In this document: in pieces, positions 34,154-48,618 of the stretch
Position numbering within the stretch: the first letter of the stretch is position 1
Layout: each line of letters starts with the position of its first letter
Assembly: GCA_963070105.1 (NCBI GenBank)
Contig: OY718808.1
Location: 1,690,738 to 1,754,737 of the forward strand
DNA: 64,000 bases
Direction of reading: 5' to 3'
Source of the DNA: Litomosoides sigmodontis
Lineage: Eukaryota > Nematoda > Chromadorea > Rhabditida > Onchocercidae
The notes under the pieces: generated by a model
Databases searched by the model: none
Told to the model about the DNA's origin: nothing
What the model saw: the letters and a program-made list of their open reading frames with translations, nothing else
Program-made: the position numbers and the translations under genes

Positions 34154-37100
34154 TCAAACATCTCCGACGGTACCGTTTGCTTCTGCCTTCGTAATTACTT
34201 CTTCAAATATTGCTGTCATACTTTCTAGTTCTTTTTGCTGTAAGTAAATATACAAGTTTATTTGAAAAATTAAAAAAAAGCATAAGATCTTAAGAAAAGC
34301 AAGGTACGGAATGAACATATAAATTAGAAGAAGCATAATACTAAATTGTGTTTCGCAAAAATGATCCTGAATTTCGACTCCATCTTACTATTACAATCTA
34401 AGAAAAAATATCTCACACAATAGTTGCTGAGCTAACATACATGCAAATTAATACGTAAATTACAGTAGGCCAATTTATGAATCGTCGATTTTAACTTTAC
34501 GGTTTGTTCCAAAAGTAAAACTCTCCCCTCTTCCTCAATGGTATTAATTAAGTGGTATTATTCAGTGGTATTAATTGCAATTGCACTGTAACTCACTCTA
34601 GCATCGAGACTAACAGTAAGACTGTCAATCTTCGATTCTTGATGCTTCACTTTCAAACGCAAACCAAGCGTATCTGCTTCATGTTGCTTTATCAATCTCT
34701 CTATTTCGTTGTTTGCACTGCAAAATTATTTATTAGCTACAGTCTTGAGATTATAGAAATCATAAAAATTTCATCTACACAATCGCCAAATAATTTGCAA
34801 CACAAAGCTACGAACACACTTCCTTCAAAAAATTAAAAGCAAACGTTATTATGCCAGGAAAAAAAACACAGCGTTTCGTGAAGTTCTTTACGTACGCGCA
34901 AAATGGTACCTTATAATAAAGTTAGTACTTAATGCACCAACATATTTTTTTCTAATTTATACAATAATTTTTGTTGCTGATACGAAAAAAATATGTAGGA
35001 GATGTACAGGACTATGCTTGGGAGATGTGGAAGATAGCCTAGTATATGTTCCTTCAAAAAATTAGCCTTTAACTAGTCAATCGAATTCATCCATGCTCAG
35101 AATATCAAACAAAATCAAGAATCCTATATCACCATGATAAGTGAAAGAGCTCAACTTAGGCTATCAGTAATAGAATGAAATGAACACAATTTACGTTTGC
35201 ATGGAAATTAATGACTCACAGATCCAACTGCTCTTCAGCATTTCGTCGAAGCATTTCAAATTTCTCAACAAGAATTGAATATCTTCTTGCCATTTCTTCA
35301 GATGCGCTCTTGACGCTATCTTCATTCTGAAAACAAAAGCTTATAGTTCTCAAAATACAACATTTAGTGCAAATTTTCAATGAATCGATGTAACATAAGC
35401 ACGTAAGCAGGGTTTCTGAAAGCAAACTGAGAGTAACAGTTACTAAACTAGTCGTACAGATCGAATGAGATTTTTGATTAATAAATCGCAATTTGAGGGC
35501 CTTATAGAATCTCTCGAATTACTTCTCGTTGAATCAATATCATTCAATCGACATTAGTCACACAACGCGGTAAGATGTTCAAGAAATAATAAGCATAAGA
35601 TGATATATCTGAGAAATCATGCTATAAGAAAGAGATGCTAGATATTGTTAGCGATAAATGACAAGTTGTCAGAAGATAAAAAGAAAATGTACTCGTTTAA
35701 TTTCAACGCTTGTTTGTCGTAATTTTTCATAACGTCTGAAGAGTTCACTGTAACTCGTTTCCAACGAATTCACTTCTTCCGCCAATTGGTCTCGTTCTTT
35801 AAGTAACTGAGCAATATCATCCGGCGATAAATTCCTTTCTGGTCCTGGTCTACCCACTAATTTTGATTCACCTAAGAAATTTGTCTCATATTATAAAAAC
35901 TAAATAATTTTCATATAAAAAAAACTAACATTATAAAACATTATGAAGTGCAAGCAATATACATCAATATATATCAAATACCATCAAAGATAACAAATCA
36001 TCCAAGAGCATCTCATTTTTGTCAACCGTTCTCCTTTACTTATACTACCTAGCACTGTAATGACATTTTCTCTAGGAATGTACCCATAATCAGGTCATGT
36101 TTCACTACAATTCAATAACACACGCTGTTTTAGATACGAACGAACTATGCGCTATTGCACTGCGTCATTGAACTACATTCTTTCATAACTTTGATATTCC
36201 TATTAACTCCATTCATTTGGTAAAAAAATCATAGTGTAAAAATGTATATCAATAATTTCATCGCTCTCTAACGGTCATATTAAGCTGCTTACAATAGGTC
36301 AAAAATTCTTACCCTCAGAATTTTTTTTCTTCAACTCTTCCACAAATTCTTGAACTAACTTTTCATATTCAGCCATGGCTAACAATCGTTCAGCAGCTTT
36401 CTGCTCCAGTGGTTCATTACGCCTTTGTTCATGCGCAAGCAATTGAGCTAACTAAACAATGATTTTGTTATAAAGTTCATAAAGTCAGTTCCTTTAGAAA
36501 GATTGGCAGATATTTGTTGAGTTGAAATATTTATTACATTAATAATAAGGCTTAATAATAGTTAATTAAATAAATGATTCAGTGCTGACTTGCTTATCAT
36601 ACTGAAAACAGAATGTTCATCTGACTAGCAAACGCCAAACAACCAATGTTGTTCATTCATTTCACTTCAGAACTAACAGTTAACGACTAAATGGTGATAT
36701 ACAACTGTCAGGCAATCGGCATTCAAGCGGCAGTGATTACAGTCATTAATTAGTGATAACTAGGTCAGAGCAGAAAATGAATAAATTTCAAATGGACATA
36801 TTTTATTCGAAAAGCCACGCTCTCAAACAATATCGATCCAACCTAAAGCTTTCGTGCATAACAATTCACATGTGATTCTTCGTAAGAGACCCGTCCATTC
36901 GTGAACACCTTCATTCGCAAAATCTCTTCATTAAAATCCTTTAACCTTTTCATTTTTTGCAATCCATTCTTTCTCTCTTGTCGCAACAATCGCTTGCACA
37001 CGTCGTACAAGTTCAGTAGCAGGATCGTCTGAGTTCATCTGCAATTAATTCTTCCTCGTTTCAAATCACGCTACAGATATTCTCACCAACCGTTTTAAAA

Positions 37101-40100
37101 AGACATCCATTTAAATCAATCTGTGAACGGCACGAATTTCTGTAGGTAGATAACACATTAACGCGAAACAACATAACATAAAGAGACCAAAGATAAAAGC
37201 CTTCTTCACAATCGACAAACTGTTATATTGAATGCTTTTGCTCATGAAAAAAAAAATGCTATGCTGTTTCTTCTGGAAAAATGAAAGCAAGAAAAAACAC
37301 AACTACCTGCTTCACTTCATTGTATGCAGCCATTATATCGAGGCTTGTTTGGCTTTGCACCGTAACAGTTTTCTGCCGTACACGCTGTACTGATTTTCGC
37401 TCCCCCCTAAAAAGCAAAAAAAAAAAATGATGTTAATTCAGATCCCTCTAAAAACCTCTTCCATTGGCTTGACCGATAATTCGCATGCCTTACAAAACTT
37501 TTTACATGTCTAACAGAAATTATTACTTACTTTTGAGAATTTTCCGGATTATAAGGAGGACCCTGTGCAACAACTGTGTTAGAAACGACAGTGGAATTTA
37601 TGTTAACTGGAACGGAAGGAGTGATATTGGGCGGTATCACTGCTGGCTGATTTACACCTCTCATTGGAATTGCTGTCACTACAGGTTGCTGTTGTTGTTC
37701 CAATTGAGGAATGATTCTTGATGCGGACGTTTGCTGTAGAACAGGCTCTGATACCACAACTTGTTGCTGCAGCGATTTTTGCGGCAAAGATTGCTGAATT
37801 GTTTGTGATCGCGATGCGACTGTCGCTTGCTGCCCCACTACCAGGGACGATTGTGATGAAGCATGATTTCGAGCATTGGTTGTAGGTGCTGGAGGAAGCG
37901 GATGTCCTGTAAGAAGTTAGAAAGTACTCCTCCTTTCTTGAAGCTTACATATATCACCAGAAATTAAAATCCTTAACAAATAATTGCGTAGTACAGTTTA
38001 ATTGCAAAAACAGAGTGTTATTAGTAGCGAATTCATGCTACGGTTATATGCTTGCAAAGAAGCAAGAAAAAAGATGCAAGAAGGCGCTAAGGTATTTCCA
38101 AACTGAACCGAATTTGAATTAAAATGAGTGCTAACTGTAGGACTCAAAATATTACTTTTCTAAAGAAATCAGAGCTGTTCCGACGCTCAGAATGATGAAC
38201 CAGTTGAATTTTGCTGTAATGCCGAAATATATCCTAACATATAAAGAGATGCTACACTTTAGAAACCTTCTCGCACTCGAGCAAAAAAAGCAAAAGATTT
38301 TACCATTACTAGCAGTAAGCATATCTGTAGCCTCAGTTTTTGAAAATGGTGTAACGGTTGCTTCCGGTAATTCTTGCGCTCGTACTCTCGACGGCCGCGT
38401 AATCGTCCTTGTATCGATGCTGGAGTAAAAATCCTCACATACAAAACTAGACACAATTCACTACATCATCTTTGAATATTTAAAACAAAAAACAAAAACT
38501 TTTAGTAAACAGAATTTGAAACGAAAAAAAAATTCAGCAAGCCAGCAACATCAGACGAGAAAAATAAAAATAACCAACTGAATCAATCACCACCCCACCT
38601 ATCCGACAAAAATAGCTTTACAGCTTCATGAGAAAAAATAATGATCTAAAAATGATTAAATTAATTAATTCATAAAATTTTCTACGTAGCGAAATTAGCG
38701 AATTCTTTAGGATTTCATATTGAGGGAAGAAATGCAACAGGACAAATTGATGATGCGTATGTCCTTGCCAATAATATTACAACAACTGAGAAATATGGAA
38801 CGAAATGAGAACAGTTTGAGAAAGTAGATGACAACTCCCATCATCAGGGAAAAGGAGAATGAACTCGATAATATGATGTAATTATTTCTAGAAATTGCCA
38901 CATCTAGCATATAACCTAAGTAGCATGTTGTGGAAATTTTATTTAAGATAAAAAAAAAATTCAGCTGCTTTTCGCGTTGTTTTTCAACGTCACCACATTT
39001 TTATGTTGTAATATTTGAAGTTGAAGAGAACAAAATGATCTTGCTACGACTCTTAAGCAATTCTAAACATAACAGATCAAAGACAAACAAAGTGTGGAAG
39101 AAAAAATTTTAAACGTTAACAATATTCAAGACCACAATATGAAAATGTCCTTAATCTTTATCCAATGAATATAACTAGCTATATTCCTTCCAATCTATCC
39201 AACAAAAGAAAACGATGCACATATGATTTAACTTTATGAATGGACAAGCACTTACTTATTCTCAAACCTTGAATAGAATTTAAAAGCACAAAAAGAAAAT
39301 CATGCATGCCGAGGAAGTGACAAAAGAATAAAAAGTTTTTTTCGACACTATTGATAAACATATCAATTCATAGAGCATATCCCAACAACACATTCCACTG
39401 AGCTCATCAGTTCCCCGCTTGCCTCAGCGGAATTTATACCAACGTAATTACTGTCTACGATCAGTATACTTCATGACTAATAAAAGTGCTATTAATTAAT
39501 AGTAAAATTTATTAATTGTTATTCATAATTCCCGGCACCGACCGTTCGTCATTTCGACTCCTCTCTGATTGCGATTTTCGCTTAATGGAAGAGGAAAAGA
39601 AGGTATCGTTTTCAAGATAAATGGTCAATGTAATGAAAAACGTAAATCGCATAATAAAGTCGCAAGAATTCGATTCAGAAGGCCCATTTTCTTTGTCAGA
39701 TAATTTTAAAACCTAGAAAACTAACAGCTTGCTGCTAAACATTACTCAACTTTTTGAATGATACATTTGCAATCCAAACAAGTCAAACATGCCTACGCCA
39801 ACCTTCTTTTCAAGAAAAGATAAGAGGAAATAATTCACAACAAGGAAAACAAGTTACCCAACGGAGATGTCAAATATTGATAAACAACAAATTATATTGC
39901 TCAAGCAGACAAACATAGCTAGAGTTTCGAGAGACAAAAAAGGGTGTAGTAGTTAGTAGGTGTTACGCTAAAGTAATACATGGTAAAATTTTCATTTTGC
40001 ATTAACAAATTAGTGATTTGAAAAAAAAAGCAAGAGAAGGAAATGAAGTCGAATGTAGATAGAGAATGAAAAGTGGAAGTTTAGAATACAACTTCTAGGA

Positions 40101-43100
40101 AATGCAACTTTAAGGAGCTTACGACACAATGCATTGGATGGTCGGGTTTTCACTTCTAAAACTTTTTAAAAGACTTATTTTAATGAATTTTGACTAATTC
40201 GGATATCATCTTCGATTGTGAAAATATAAATTCATTTGGCTAAAAAAGAACGATCCTTGAGCACAGTTCTAAGTTGTCTTTTTCTCATAATGGTTATAAA
40301 AATTTGCTTTAATAAGAATCCACTTCCATCTCTGCTTGAGAAAATTTTCATGAAATTTTAGGGTTTGTGTAAATTCTAAAATTTTGTGAGACATTTCTCA
40401 AACAGAAATGCACAAAGGCTTGATTTGAGGTCTCTAAAAAGTTGCATAAGGCAACTTAGTATAGGCAATATAAATAACAATGGTAAAGCACCGCTTGTTA
40501 TCTGTCTAGTTAAAACCTTAATCAAAGCTCGATTTTAAGCATTAAGTTAAGATCAAATGTTTTTATACGCATAACACACCGTTATGCATACCTTTTATTA
40601 AATAATTGCTTAATATCTCCCCGGGTAAAACTTAAACTGCTAAGAGTGCTTTTACAAGCTCTCTTTTTCACCTTCATTATTCTCTTGAACAACTCAGCGA
40701 CAAAAAATTCACTAATCAGATTTGATCAAAAATCTTTCTAAATTTTTTACAAAAATTTCAACTCACCTAGGTGCTGGCCTGCGGGGTGTTCCAAACTGTG
40801 TTGTTGGCTTTGGTTCATCGACTTTACATGAAGCCTCCTCGAGAGAATTCTGCCTTCCTTCATGAACTGCCTCCAATGCTACCTGTACGCTTCCTACTTC
40901 TTCCACTTCACTTCTTGTCATCGGCTTTACTGTAGGCCTTTCGTTGGGTTGCTGTTGTTCTTTTGTAGCTACTTCATCTAAAATATTAGATTTTCAAAGT
41001 GTGAATTTGCTATTGTCAAGGAAGAATTTTTTGAATTTTCCTTATCAGAAATTTAAACCAATCTTTTATCAACCTTTTTGGAATTCCTAACAGCAGATTT
41101 CCGATCAGTCGTGTGAGTACTTATTAGCCATGTAAGGCAAATAATTTTGCAGTTATCAAAAATGTTTCATTGGAAATCAACGATCTTCCTACGTCAAGCA
41201 GCGGGTGACAATTCAATAGGTTAAGACAATTTAATAATTAACAACAAAGCAACGTCTTCATTCAATATAATATTGCAAAATGCCTCATGATTATCATGCG
41301 AAAGGAAAGTTATCTTAAAGTGAACGGATAGTTTAAAATAAGAGTTTCAAGATAAATTCGTCATCAGTGCGACAGATAAGTTCAAATTACAAAAAAAAAT
41401 GTTTATTTGCATGTATCTAGCAAAAGTAAAAGGACATATATCTATCAGAAATTAATATTAATTGAGGAGCAGACATTAGCCTCCCTAGTTATACCGTTGA
41501 ATTATTCGCTTTTCATTTTCACTTACTCGAGAGGTATGAAATTCACATTCAATCAGGCTTTAAATATCACTTTATATTTCTGATGATTTGCCCCTTGCTA
41601 ATAGGTAGACAATGCTAAGCGTAGTGTAAATATCACTAAGTGTAATTACATTAAGAACCTTATGAAAATCTGCTTAATGTAAAAATATTCTCTAAAAATA
41701 TTTTCTTTTTTTTTTGGAAATCCTAGATATGAAAGTTTCTGCAGCATTCTTTATACCAATCAGCTTGTCGACAATTTCTGCTTACTTGTTGCAAACAATC
41801 CTTCCTTTTCTAAGAATTCCAAACGAGTGCTTTTGTTTGAGACGATTTATATTTGAGACTTCTACGAGACGTCTCCCTTTCTACAGCAAGCTAAACGTAT
41901 AAATGTGGTAACTCACTACAAGCTTTCCGCTGAATCATCAGAACTATCCCACTGATCGACTATGAACTAGAAGAAATGTGAAAATGAGGTTGAAGAGATA
42001 CGTTTCGTTTAGCATCGCCTTCCGTAGCAGTTCCTGTTTTCTGTTCAGTGTTCAAGACATAGCAGACTGCTGCATAATTCAGCTCTAATAATTCCCAAGT
42101 AAAAACATGGATGAAATTAAAGAAACCTACTTCCACTACTATCCCTTTCCATAACATCAGTTTCCACAAATTCTGGAATTTCCGGCGTTCCCACTGCTGC
42201 ACCACCGGGAACCACCTGAAACACTCCAAATTTAAAGGAAAGCTTAAAAATCATAAAATGTAAATTTCAAAAAACAAATCAACTTATTTAACAGCATATT
42301 TAAATCACTATTATTAGTGTGCTATTATTATCACTGAAATTATAGCAAACTACTAAGACAGTTATGTCATCTCAACCGTCATAATTGCAGCCATTTTATA
42401 CAGAGCCTGAGAGAAATTTCAATGTATCTCAACAACACCACCAACACGAATGAATGAATTAATTAATTAATCCAATCTTCGTTCCAACCTCAGTTACGAT
42501 TATCACTAAATTCTACACATTCACCTTCATCCCTCCTTTAAATCGCTCACCGTGAACGAATGAACATCTCGAAACTTCTTCACGCTGTAGTAACTAAATA
42601 GCCCGAGGAGTAGCTGCAGTATCAACTGGGTGTCGCTAGAGAAGGTTGCATAAGTGAGAAAGTAGTAAGTATGAAATGTTAAGGTTAGATTACCATAACT
42701 CTCAGGAAATAACTTTGCAAGAATGTCCTTAATGAATTAAAATGTCTCCAAGAATTCGCAGTATTACGTATGTTATATGATTGGGTCAAAAATATTCCTG
42801 TCCATTTCATTTCTCACATACTTTCACCACTTTACTTTTGAATAAATTTTCTACTTGTTAAAAACTCATTTAAGCGAATTTAAACTAACAAATCGAATAT
42901 CATCACTATGACACACACACACAACACACACACACACACAAGTATCTTTCGTGTTTGAATTTTATGAAAATTGAAAAAATTGTTTTTTCTCAATTCAACT
43001 GTTTAGGAGCTTTTTGATTGAAAAAGAGGCGTCTCTGCACAATTCGCAAATTTCATGTATGAATGAAAGGAATACGTATAATGCAATTTATGGATTAGTT

Positions 43101-43118
43101 TAAATGCGACATTTGTGA

Positions 43119-43201
<83 letters not shown>

Positions 43202-44923
43202 GTCTCTAGTGGATGTGAAAAGATTTTTAAAGCAGGTAAATTTTACGCAATTTTTCAAATCATCCGATAATTCTTCAAATGTAAACCATTCATTTTAAAA
43301 TAATTTCCAAGCGGTTAACTTCATAACAAATAACTAACCTCAATGGTAGGTACGGCAGAGTTTTTAGCTGAAATTGATGTCTGATTATCTAATGATTCAG
43401 ATGCTATTGCACATGTTTGCTTCACTTCGCATCCTAGCGCTTCTTCAGGTGATGCTTGCACCGCGGGTAACTCTGAGGTTGATGTCGCAGATGGCTTCTC
43501 TGCTTGAATTTGCTGTAAAAGTTGAGCTTGATGAACGTTTGCAGGAGTGGCACTGCCTTCCACAGCAAGACTTTGTGCATTATTTTCTGGAACTAAATCA
43601 TCCGCGCCTTCCATGGAAATATCCAGAACTTCCTCCTGTGCAGGAATCAGTGAAATGAATGACAACTGTTCCTGAAGTGATTCATTCCTGAAACGTTCAA
43701 TATTCTGTGAATTGTGAGATGGTGCAGCTAGGAGGGAAGTTTCAATAGTGGAAGGTTCAGTTAAAGTATCATTCGAGACGATTGCACAACACGAATGATG
43801 ATCAGAGGTGGTTTCGTTTGAAATTTTCGTCGAAATTCCATTAGCAGTGTGCTCAATTAGCGCAATTTCACGAGGAAGAGATTCGGAAATGATTTGAGCA
43901 GTGGGAGTATCAGTAGCGCACTCATCCACAATTACCGCATTTGTTAATTTCTTTGAATTAGCATCTTGATTGCATGCATCTTCAGAAGCTCTATCATCAG
44001 ATTCACTTTGATTGCTTGATTCAGGCGGATTCTGCCTCTCATTGCTCCTCAGCAAATCAGTTGCCTCAACTGTTGAGCTTGTGAGAATTTGTTGCAAGTT
44101 TTCATCAATGAAAGCTTTCACATCTTGTGCTATAATGTCCTGCAAAATTTAAATTGAACACATCTCTCTGCTCCGTGCAACAATTACACAGTAAAATTAA
44201 TTAGCAAAAGTTTTTTCAATTTTTTAAAATTTCCAATTTGTAACAACTGAAAGTGGATGAATCTCTGTTGTTGGTTGATAGTGAGATGAATGAGCTCAAT
44301 AATGTTGAGTATCAAAAGTAGTGAATAATGTTGAGTATCAACAGTAGCTAACTTTTATCAGACTAGATAGAGAAGCGCATAGCTCATACCATCACTTCGT
44401 CTAGTGTCTACTCTTTTAGTTTTCTTTATAAATTCATTAATTCAATTAGTGTTTGTTATGAGAAAATTAAATCAAATAGTGGAGACTGCTAACAGATGTG
44501 AATGAAAGATCGAGAAAAAACGGTTCAGAAGCGGAAAGTGTTCCTATGGAATATTGTTTGATTTACTGCTCGAGAAAGAAACGATCAATGATTCATTATT
44601 TCAATCTTGGAAATTTCATTTGTTATATGTGACAGGTAATTTTTAACCAATTCAACCAGAAACCAGAAATCGTCGCTCCTCTAACTCATGCAGCATCCTT
44701 CGTCCTCTTTCACTACCACGCAACATCATACTAATGGCATACTTATTTTCATCAAAATTCGTTTTTTCAGTTGAGAAAAATTAAACGAACAGTTTACATT
44801 TTCATCTGATGAATTCGCACTGCTGTGATTTAATTCGACGCCATCGATAGCTTTCTCCACCTGAACTGACAACGCTTCCAACAACATCCTCTCCACTTCT
44901 TCGTTACCTTCTTTTGGAAACAT
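34154..44923 (-). CDS. tac-1: Transforming acidic coiled-coil (TACC) family protein
   Basis: Thirteen minus-strand exons join in frame: 44798-44923, 43339-44139, 42131-42215, 40767-40977, 38304-38419, 37531-37906, 37307-37406, 36946-37038, 36313-36451, 35693-35871, 35220-35326, 34597-34717 and 34154-34237, giving 845 residues. TACC proteins bind the microtubule polymerase XMAP215/ch-TOG at centrosomes and stabilise spindle microtubules. The last 200 or so residues are the TACC coiled coil. Residues 723-733 (YSELFRRYEKL), then NEDSVKSASEEMARRY, RRNAEEQLDLANNEIERLIK and the end QKELESMTAIFEEVITKAEA align well with the family core. The N-terminal part is acidic and Ser/Thr-rich, and residues 447-571 are Gln/Pro/Val-rich. 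C. elegans TAC-1 is much shorter, essentially the coiled coil, so the long N-terminus resembles insect and vertebrate TACCs. The symbol is by homology. Confidence 0.9.
43122..43200 (+). repeat. CT dinucleotide microsatellite in a TACC intron
   Basis: Uninterrupted (CT)n of about 39 units in the intron between exons 43339-44139 and 42131-42215. A broken CA repeat lies at about 42910-42941 in the same intron. Confidence 0.97.
44299..44350 (+). repeat. Tandem duplication of about 28 bases
   Basis: AATAATGTTGAGTATCAA followed by an AGTAG-containing spacer occurs twice, in the first intron of the TACC gene. Confidence 0.6.
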
Positions 44924-45042
44924 TTTTTAAAAGTTTAAAATACACACATACCTATTTCAATAATTTGTTAATTTTTTTATTTTAATAAATTTATGCGCCA
45001 TGCAACTGTTGATGCATTTAGAGATTTAGCTACACAAGTAAA

Positions 45043-45189
45043 ATGACGCTAACCGTACCAGACGTGGAAGAAGAGCCAGATATGACGTATGTTTCCACCG
45101 AGGAAACTGAATGTGATGATGACATCGTATCCACTGATTCTGATTCACTCAACATAACTGAAACTTTGCAGCAATTTCAAGAGGATTAA
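45043..45189 (+). CDS. 48-residue acidic microprotein, divergent from TACC
   Basis: An ORF of 48 codons runs from ATG at 45043 to TAA at 45187-45189. It starts MTLTVPDVEEEPDMTYVSTE and ends with SLNITETLQQFQED. Acidic residues dominate and there is only one cysteine, no hydrophobic segment and no Lys/Arg. An ATTTAG acceptor ends at 45029, 13 bases before the ATG, which supports a trans-spliced start. Codons are mixed and unlike the surrounding A+T-rich DNA, which argues for coding. It lies head to head with the TACC start at 44923, only 119 bases away, so the two may share a bidirectional promoter. I do not recognise a family. It could be a genuine microprotein or one exon of a longer gene, since no downstream partner exon was found. 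Confidence 0.5.
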   Translation: MTLTVPDVEEEPDMTYVSTEETECDDDIVSTDSDSLNITETLQQFQED

Positions 45190-48100
45190 TTTCCATGACG
45201 TCATAGTGCATGGCGTTTGAAAATCCTACGAAAAGTTGAAGATGATTAGCAGGTTTGTGATGGACGATCATAGAATGAAATGCACTGAAATATAAAAAAG
45301 TAGCAGCAATTAAAATTAATTATCATTGATTCATTTAATTTTGAATTGCTGCAAGTTAGCAATGGTGTATTCATATGAGAAATGAGAAATTGATGGGAAA
45401 AAAAACTAATTTTCTTGGATACTTACTGTATTATGGATGCGCAAGTGATGAGGTGGCAGTAACAGGTCGGTAATTTATTTCATTGTTTATCAGAAGTTGT
45501 CAAAATTCAAACTGTCATCCTTCATTTTTCTTTTTCTTCTATTTCCTTCTCATTTTACCTGCACTTTTTGCAATCATCCTTACCTCTCTATTATTATCTC
45601 TATATTATCTTTATTATTTTATTATATTTATTTTTATTATTAATTATTTTTATTTGTATTAGTATTATTATCGTTATTATTAGTATTACTGATATCAAAT
45701 GTTCAGTGATTAGAAAAGAAAAGTTTAGTGATTTAGAATAGAATTAATATTTGACATTTGAAAAAATATTTTTAAAAAAAAACACACACACACACAAATG
45801 TAAATATTTGAAATAGCGCTGAACAATATGTTGAGGAAGAAAAATCTAAACTAATCAGAGCATTAAAAGGTTTACTGTTTATGTGCCTTTGTGGGTTATT
45901 GACCCTAAAATTAGACCTTGAATTAGGACAAGCTTTTGCTGATCACATGTTGATAACAAACAGGCCTGTTGTTAGTCACACGCATCAGGACTCAAATTTG
46001 CTTTTTATGCAAAATGTTCACAATTAACGCACAGAGAAGCAATGCATAGGCATTAGGTTGACTTCAATGAAAATTTGCACAAATTAGGCCTAGTAAATTT
46101 GATTAGCTTCCGAACACTGAATGAAGTACACGCTTTCGTACTCACAAGGATTGAACGCTATACATTAAATGAAATTTCTCGATGAGTTTATTGTAAGCAT
46201 TTCTCCTTGAATGATCTGTTGCTAGAAGTATGAAGTTAAATTTATTTCGTGTAACATTTCACTCTCACCCAACATTAACATCAATCAGTCAGTTACTGGA
46301 ATTGAAGTTAGAATGAAAAGTTAAAATTATATCATCTATGGCATAAATGCAAATAGCAGGCGATGATTTTACTCAGATTATGCTAATAATTGAAATTTAT
46401 TGAAATAAGAACAAAATGATGAAATTGCTCATGTTTTACCATTGCATTACAATGAGTGAGCAGTGAACTGGGGAAAGCGCGAATTTAATTGGAGACGTAT
46501 TGAATTGAAGAAAAAAAAAATGAAAAAATAATTGCTTATCATTCCTCATGTGAGACAATTCACCACAGTAACAATAAAAATGCCTTTATAAAATAAGGCG
46601 TACTGCAATTTGAAATAATAAATTAGCCTAGGAGAAGCAAAAAAAAAATTCTCTGTTAAGATAGGATGCTACTAAGTTGAAGAGATCATCAATTCTCTTT
46701 AAAACGTTTTATAAATGAAAAAAAGAAAGGACAGGAAGTTTGTAATTTGAAAGAGGATGAGAGATGCTGTTGCTCACGGTTCATAATACTTTATGTGAGT
46801 GGGTGGTAGTTTGTGTGATGATGAAAAAAGTATGAGGGAAAATACAATCGTTCCTCTTTAATGCAATTAATAATAATTAGCATTTCGACATTTTTAACAA
46901 TGAGCAAGTTATTCCTATTTTTTTCAAAAAATTTCACTCAATTAAATTTCCAGATAAGATTGATTACTCAAAGCTTCGCCCTGCATATTTTTCTCTTGCA
47001 TTTCTAATGGCTAATTATAGCTTTTGAATATTTTGTTCATTTAGGATGAGAAAGGAAGGATAGTTTGGTGGAAACAAAAAAGTGATTCATTTAATTTCTT
47101 CTTTTCATTTATTTTACACACTGATATTTTTCGTCCTTTTTTTTCCTTTTACTATAACTTCGTCATTTTTCTCTTTTCATCTTATCGTATACACCAAACA
47201 TCGTGGTCTTTGTTTCCTTCATTCCAACTATGAAAATTTCTTCGTTTTCTTTATTTAAAAATTTACTAAACACCTAAAATTTGGCTCATGAGAGTTCAAC
47301 TTAATGAAGTTCAATCAGATGTTGGGTCTGCAGATGTTACAAGTTTCAGAAATACTGATTGGATGGTGCTGCATTAAAACTGTACATTCGAAATTAGTAG
47401 ATAACAAAATATGATTGTAATTTTGTGGATTTTTCAATTTCATATTAACTCTTTGAATGTTTTATATCTTCCGCGCACTGTTTATTTTTTGTAAATCTTT
47501 CTTCACTTGCTGCTCGCTTTTTCTAAATCTCCTAGTTCCATATGAAGTTACTGCTTTAAATGCCCAAAATGTTTAATGGAAATTGTGATCATCGTAGATT
47601 TTCTTCTCATTTAAATTAGCATGATGCTTTAAATTACTTGAAAATAATCCAAAAATAAAGTGAAGGGAATAGAAGAAACAGACGACCCCGTTCAGAATCT
47701 GACAGAGATTGTTTTTCCAACTACATATTTAAGACTTCAATAGATATCATTTTATACAAAGACAATTTTTATTGCACCCATTACATCAAAAATCCTCTAT
47801 GGTACTGTTTTCTAAATAAGATAACAAGATGTACTAACTAATAACGTAGTAACTAAAAATGACAAAAACGCAATCATTCAAAACGAAAATGAAGCAAAAC
47901 TAAAAAATTTTAGAGTTAACTCAAAGCCATATTAAAGGAACTAAACGAACAAACTTTGAAAGAAATACTCGTTAAATGACCTATACGAACAAATTCTGAC
48001 AATCTAACAGTGGTATACAGCAACCTACGGAACAGATAAAGAATAGACAGTGGCTAACAAATAACTACTAAAAATAAGCGATATTAGGACTAAGACTTTT

Positions 48101-48618
48101 TAGCAATACAGAAACCAAAAAACCTAAACATTCACAATGCACAAGCAAACCTTAAAATATCTGAACAGGATGAGGTAGAAGATTTAAGAAAATACTGCAC
48201 AAAGACTTCGATAAATAAAACGCTCTACTATCATATCACACTACCAATCATTCACAATGACATTGTTTAACAAGAATTATAAATTAAACCACCCTATATT
48301 ATTTAATGCACAGCAACTGTCTGAAACAATACGAAAACAATTCAAAATTCTGCAAAAATGAAATAAAGCATTTCAGCTTAGTCAAATTTCAAACTCTTAA
48401 TAGTGTCAAACAGTCAAAATTATAGCCCTATGAAAAAGAAACCTTTGTTACACACGCTTCAATAAGCTGCTTCCAAAATCATTCAAAAAATTTGTGGGAA
48501 CTACAAATATATCCTAGTGCCACCTAGCAGAATGATATAATAACATAAATATAATTTGGAATCTTAATGAAAAAACCAATTCGAGATAAGACTTCAACTA
48601 CACTCGATAGTTTGCAGT
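45190..48618. other. Intergenic region
   Basis: About 3.4 kb with no supported exon chain on either strand. A short TTA-rich tract lies at about 45595-45690 and a CA run at about 45781-45798. The 3' UTR of the L-2-hydroxyglutarate dehydrogenase gene should occupy the right end. Confidence 0.5.

Noticed and set aside
43374..43658. 94-residue + strand frame
   Set aside because: It overlaps the 801-base TACC exon in antisense, while the minus-strand exon is supported by phase-consistent junctions.
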